Assembly (NCBI GenBank): GCA_947179485.1
Contig: OX359250.1
Location: 16,350,539 to 16,414,538, forward strand
Length of the DNA: 64,000 nt
Reading direction: 5' to 3'
Source: Allacma fusca
Lineage: Eukaryota; Arthropoda; Collembola; Symphypleona; Sminthuridae
Shown here: positions 59,760 through 64,000 of the stretch, in pieces
Numbering within the stretch: the stretch's first letter is position 1
Layout of the letters: each line of letters opens with the position of its first letter
Notes under the pieces: generated by a model
The model's input: the letters and a program-made list of their open reading frames with translations, nothing else
What the model was told of the DNA's origin: nothing
Database searches by the model: none
Made by a program: the position numbers and the translations under genes

Positions 59760-60980
59760 CAGTGTTGGGACCAAATCAAAAATGTTCAATTCCGAAATTG
59801 AATTTGAATCCGGTTTTCAAATGCAATTTATTCACGCCTCTTAAATTGATTTGAATTTGAAAAACCAAATCAATTGAGTAAATAACCGGTTTGAAAAAAC
59901 CAAATGCAGTGTTTCATTTGAATCCGAATTTTATTTGCATTTCAAATTAACAAATTATCCGAAATTGAATTTGATTTGAAATTGGATTTTAACTTGGTTT
60001 TTCAAGTTTCAGCTAGCCAAAACAGGCGAATATGGTTAAGTATAAGTCAGCCAAACAATTCTACTCACTAAACTCACTGAGAATTTTGCTAACAAATGCG
60101 TAAAGCCTTTTTACAAGTTAAAGTAGTAACAGCATGCATTGTCATTCTTTTCTCAGTCAATAAGTCGGTTCCTGTTGCGAATAAGCACACCAGTTGTTGA
60201 AGCTCCTAAGCAAATCTAAATATTTTTGACACATTATGGAGTGTTCATTGTCGTACAACAAGTTAAAAGCTGTCAAAATAGTAGTTTAACTTATTTATTG
60301 TGTATTAATTCTAATTTAAATAATAAACTTCCACCACCAAAGCACCCCATTTTTCAGAGATGAGGAAGCGGCACTGGACGAAGCTAAATACGCTTCCAAT
60401 TCATTCATTGAATCAAGATTAGGCCGGCCCATTTGACTTTTATACAGAACATTGTTCAGGTTCCACATTAGTTCTAAACTATGATCTGGTTGACTAGCAT
60501 GAGAGAATCTACTAACAGGAGTACTCTCACTAATGTTCCTAACATCCTCATTAGTATTTTCATTATTTAAAAGAGAAGAAACTTGCTTGGAAAACGTAAG
60601 TTGATTTCCCTGACCCCTTGTTTCTTGTATCTTTGTATTTATTCGCTTTTTCCAAATCCTCTAGCTTGAAAGTCATCATATAGCAACTTTACTATACAAA
60701 GTCTCACACAAAGATTCTAAACTCTCGTTACCATGGTTACAGTTCTTACGCACCTCTACATTCTCATCTGTAAATGAGGACCGTTTAACTGTGTCGTGGA
60801 AGCTGTAACCGTAATTTTGGAAAACTGTTTTTAACCGTTTAACAGAATAGTAAGGAAGCCGTAACAGTTTTGCCAATAACCGTAACTTCAGAAAACGTAA
60901 ACCATAACGTTAACGCAAATAATTCTGAGAGAAACGTTAAGGTATTAACCAAAACCATATTTTTCGGTTTTCCATCCCTG
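59760..60980 (-). mobile_element. Decayed hAT-like element with transposase remnant
   Basis: The minus strand at 60320-60480 reads MNELEAYLASSSAASSS then GVLWWWKFI, matching the E..YL...WW region that precedes the hAT dimerisation domain. The right end CATCCCTG at 60980 is an inverted CAGGGATG-type terminus with ACCGTTAACGG-like repeats inside it. At the left, CAGTGTTGGGA (59760) starts a block of TTGAATTTGAATCCGG repeats. The two ends agree at only 8 of 11, so this may be two elements. Confidence 0.45.
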
Positions 60981-61299
60981 CTTGAGCAGACTAGTGATAT
61001 AGTAATGGGAGAAATGGACTGAGGGGTGTTTGTCCCACTAGTCTAGCTCTGTGCCTACGTGCATAAGGGGTACGACACCCTGTACATGTGATTCCCAACC
61101 CTCTATAAACCGTGGAGAGCCGGTATAAGCTTCTCAGTTGTAACTTCACAAGTTAAAACAATTGTGTATGGCATGATGAGTACTCTCAAGTGCAAGAATA
61201 AAATGCACCCTCATGGATCCCATGTTGTAAATGCTCTGTATTTAAAATTGATTATACGAGGGCAAGGTCGTGTCGTACCTTGAAAACTCAACTACAATT

Positions 61300-63190
61300 G
61301 AACATATCCATACAATAACTAGACGCATAAAGTATAATCCAGCAAACGGGCTCTCTTCTTCTCTCAAAAAACGTATATATAAAAACATCATTGTAAAAAG
61401 TAGTTCTGTATGTAGATATCTTGATAAATTTTAAACAAATTCAAAACATTGTTACTACGGAAAATTTTCAATTCTGAGTTTATAAAATGCAAATCGCTTA
61501 CGGAGGCTTGGGATGTTTTCAGAAGAATGACCGGGTGTAATCTTTTTAACACTGCCGTCCTTGAACTCAAAGTAAACAATACTGCTACTAATGAAAAAGA
61601 AACTATTTGTTAATATTTAGCCTCTGCTTTTACTGTAAACCATGATAATGAAGACCTTGAACTAAATAGAATTATGTTGGACTTAACAAAATCATTTATA
61701 TATAAAATTGTAGCCCTTTCGACTGTGCAGAGCTTATTCAAAATACCAAGGGCATCAGTTCTCCTGGAATTAAAGGTGTCCTCTCTAAAATAATCAAAAT
61801 GTTCCCTATTATTTTTGTTCCCATCTTAGCTTCTATTTTTAATTTCACACGCAATGGGGTCTTTCCATTTTATATGGAAATGTGCTATAATCTAAGTAAT
61901 ATAATATCTATAATCTGTGTAAGTCTAAAACTGTATGTGAAAGACATATCCCCATACTTGCCTTCCTTTCGAAAATATTCGAATCGGTTATTGCTACTCG
62001 ACTTATATCCCACGTTTAAACCAACAACCTTCTCTGTAAATACCAGTAAGAATTCAGAAAAATAAATTTATGCATGCGCTCATTGAACTCACACATAAAA
62101 TATACAGAGCTATGGAAAACAATTTATATATAGCTCCATTATTTGTAGATATTAAGAAAGCGTTTGATAGTATTAAATATACAAAACTTATTAACAAACT
62201 TCTGTTTAAATTTAAGAATTTTTAATATCAAACTGGACACTTTTCTCTCTGACTCATTTGACTTAAATAGTGGAGTGCCACGCCGTAGTTTTCTTGCACC
62301 ATTTTTATTTATCCTTTTCTTGGATGATATATGTGATGAGTTTGTATTATATGCTGATGACATATGATCTATCTATTTATCTATATAGCTCAAAATCCGA
62401 TACTCCTTAAAGAGAAACTTGAAAAGGTACTTCGCAATGTAGACACATGGTGCAGAAACAATAACATGGCAATTAACTTTAAACTAACTTTTCAAAACAT
62501 AGTTTGTTTTTTCCTAACCCTAGGTCTAAACTTCGATGCTCATTTGATGACGTATACGATAGCGGCAATGTTATCAGACATGCAGATCAATTTAAATATT
62601 TAGGTATTTAGCTTGATAAAAGATTTGCCAGCCAAAGTTGTACATAAAAATATCATTTAAATGCTCAAAACTAGTAAGGTATAAAAGGCTCATTCCATCA
62701 AGAATTATTAATTTTAAAGGTTATCATTTTAACACATACACTAAAATAAATTTTCCTTGAGCACAGATTAACAAAAAGAATCTGTTGAATATTAATTTAA
62801 TAAACTATGAATCCTTCTCTATCCAATCTATATTCGAAAGACTTATATTTTTAAGTCGTATATTACTTCATCAACCGGAACAACTTGAATGTCTAGCAGA
62901 AACCCTCGGATTCGCTCAGAACGTTCCTCTAGACACTCCAATTTTCTAAAAACTCCCAGATGTTTTATCAAAATACATTTCACTATATATCTGCTAATAT
63001 CTGGTATTTGGCTCCACATATTGTTCATTCCCAGCAATGTTCAAAGATTTTCCATCCGAATTAAGCAAGAGGAAAGCGCAATAATTAACTTATTCAATTT
63101 TATTGTAAATTAGACATTACTTAGTTTTATTCAAGCCTGTCTCCGGAAATCAGAGCTTCTGCATTGTTGATTTGACGCAATCTTTTACAT
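61300..63190 (+). mobile_element. Second, strongly decayed copy of the 33-kb LINE family
   Basis: Scattered frames follow the LINE at 32984: FESVIATRLISHV, LFVDIKKAFDSIKYTKL, GVPRRSFLAPFLFIL and LYADDI at about 62349-62366. The 3' end, GGAAATCAGAGCTTCTGCA then TTTTACATTAC, matches that element's end. It has more than ten stops or shifts. Confidence 0.8.
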
Positions 63191-63539
63191 TACAATACAG
63201 AACAAAATGAATACCTTTGAAGTGAAGACTATTCCTGGTTTTTGGGTTCAAGGTATTTTGGGGGACATAATGGCGTTGTAAAATTCGTTTTGTGATGTTG
63301 TGTAGGGACCTTTAAAGTCTCTTCATAAAGTATGTCAGCAACTTCTAAAGGACACATTGTTTCATAATATGAAATATTACGATTATATGTTTGGCATAAA
63401 TCACAGCTCTTGATTTCTTGTGACCGGCATTTATGTATTTATTAAATGCTTTTAAGAGTTGTCTACAGCACATCATACGTCCAAAGCCAAGCAAAGTAAC
63501 TTAGGGAAAAAACAAAAAAAGAAATTTAACAGTAGTCAC

Positions 63540-64000
63540 CAATTACTCATTTCTCCACCATGCCCGGAGTTTTAGCCTGGCTTGCACATACCTAGCCACT
63601 TTGAAACAATTCTCATTAGAAGATAACTTCAATACGTTGTTCCAGTTCCGTTTATTTAAGAGTTAAAGGTCTATGTAGTTCAGAATGTGCTTTCGAACTG
63701 GGGATAATAGTGTACATCGAAATAAAAAATGGCAAATCAAATCGTATCCCTGACTGTTGCAAATGGAGCACTGAACTTTCGGGAAAAACTTATATATTAT
63801 GGAGTTGAATTAGATTCTTTGTGGCACATGTGCTTGATTAGGGTCCAGACGAATTTGAGCAATTACGCTCTGCTGCAGTAGCGCATTGTTTCTTTATATA
63901 TGATTTACATTGTAAATCTAGCGCATTCCGGTATAAGTTGTTGTGTGAGAACTGGTCAATCGCACTGCATCTTCTAATCTCAGATTTCCCCTGAGGGTCT
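63540..64000 (-). pseudogene. LINE C-terminal zinc-knuckle region, runs off the window
   Basis: The minus strand reads VIAQIRLDPNQAHVPQRI, a stop, then KVQCSICNSQGYDLICHFLF with RCTLLSPVRKHIL, a CCHC knuckle like those ending the other LINEs. The rest lies beyond 64000. Confidence 0.75.

Noticed and set aside
1-64000. CRISPR array, rRNA or bacterial-type operon
   Set aside because: Tandem arrays here lack spacers of unique sequence, and all coding signals are eukaryotic.

Overview
The window looks like a TE-rich arthropod genome, probably a pancrustacean, though I cannot name the species. The evidence is an arthropod-like Trio Rho-GEF with short spliceosomal introns at the left end, AT-rich intergenic DNA with many TACATA-type runs, and a dense load of DIRS, LINE, Gypsy, Helitron and hAT elements. 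It is eukaryotic nuclear DNA; I saw no bacterial operons, CRISPR array or rRNA.

Layout. Positions 105-6911 (+) hold 12 consecutive coding exons of trio, covering the last spectrin repeats, the first Dbl-homology (DH) domain and its PH domain. They join in frame into 699 codons. No later trio exon was recognised, so everything to the right is probably one very large intron (>57 kb), unless an isoform ends there or the assembly is misjoined. Positions 6912-18136 contain nothing gene-like that I trust. Positions 18137-21840 (-) carry a DIRS-type retrotransposon with intact RT/RNase H and tyrosine-recombinase frames, a 76-bp perfect inverted repeat at its 3' side and a 200-N gap at its 5' side. 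Positions 22480-25290 hold several repeat elements. Positions 27177-29055 (-) hold what looks like the only other host gene: a two-exon gene for a secreted protein with basic cleavage sites and ten C-terminal octapeptide repeats.

Positions 24700-46550 contain a cohort of short elements with hAT-like ends. Four have perfect 8-bp target-site duplications and a fifth has 7/8. Each interior is filled with its own private short repeat, and one element is nested inside another. Positions 32984-35140 are a jockey-like LINE relic with a 12-bp satellite tail. Positions 36969-44405 are a Gypsy relic split inside its protease region by a MITE and a decayed RepHel Helitron, whose 3' hairpin and CTAG end are visible at 43111. 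Positions 45206-47142 (-) are a relic of a retrotransposon with a restriction-like endonuclease.

Positions 47459-57000 are a LINE graveyard. LINE B (+, 49147-52741) is inserted in LINE A (-) with a 13-bp duplication that restores LINE A's reading frame exactly. LINE C (+) is split by an LTR-like repeat. The rest, to 64000, holds LINE tails, a Gypsy integrase C-terminus, an hAT transposase fragment and a second copy of the 33-kb LINE family.
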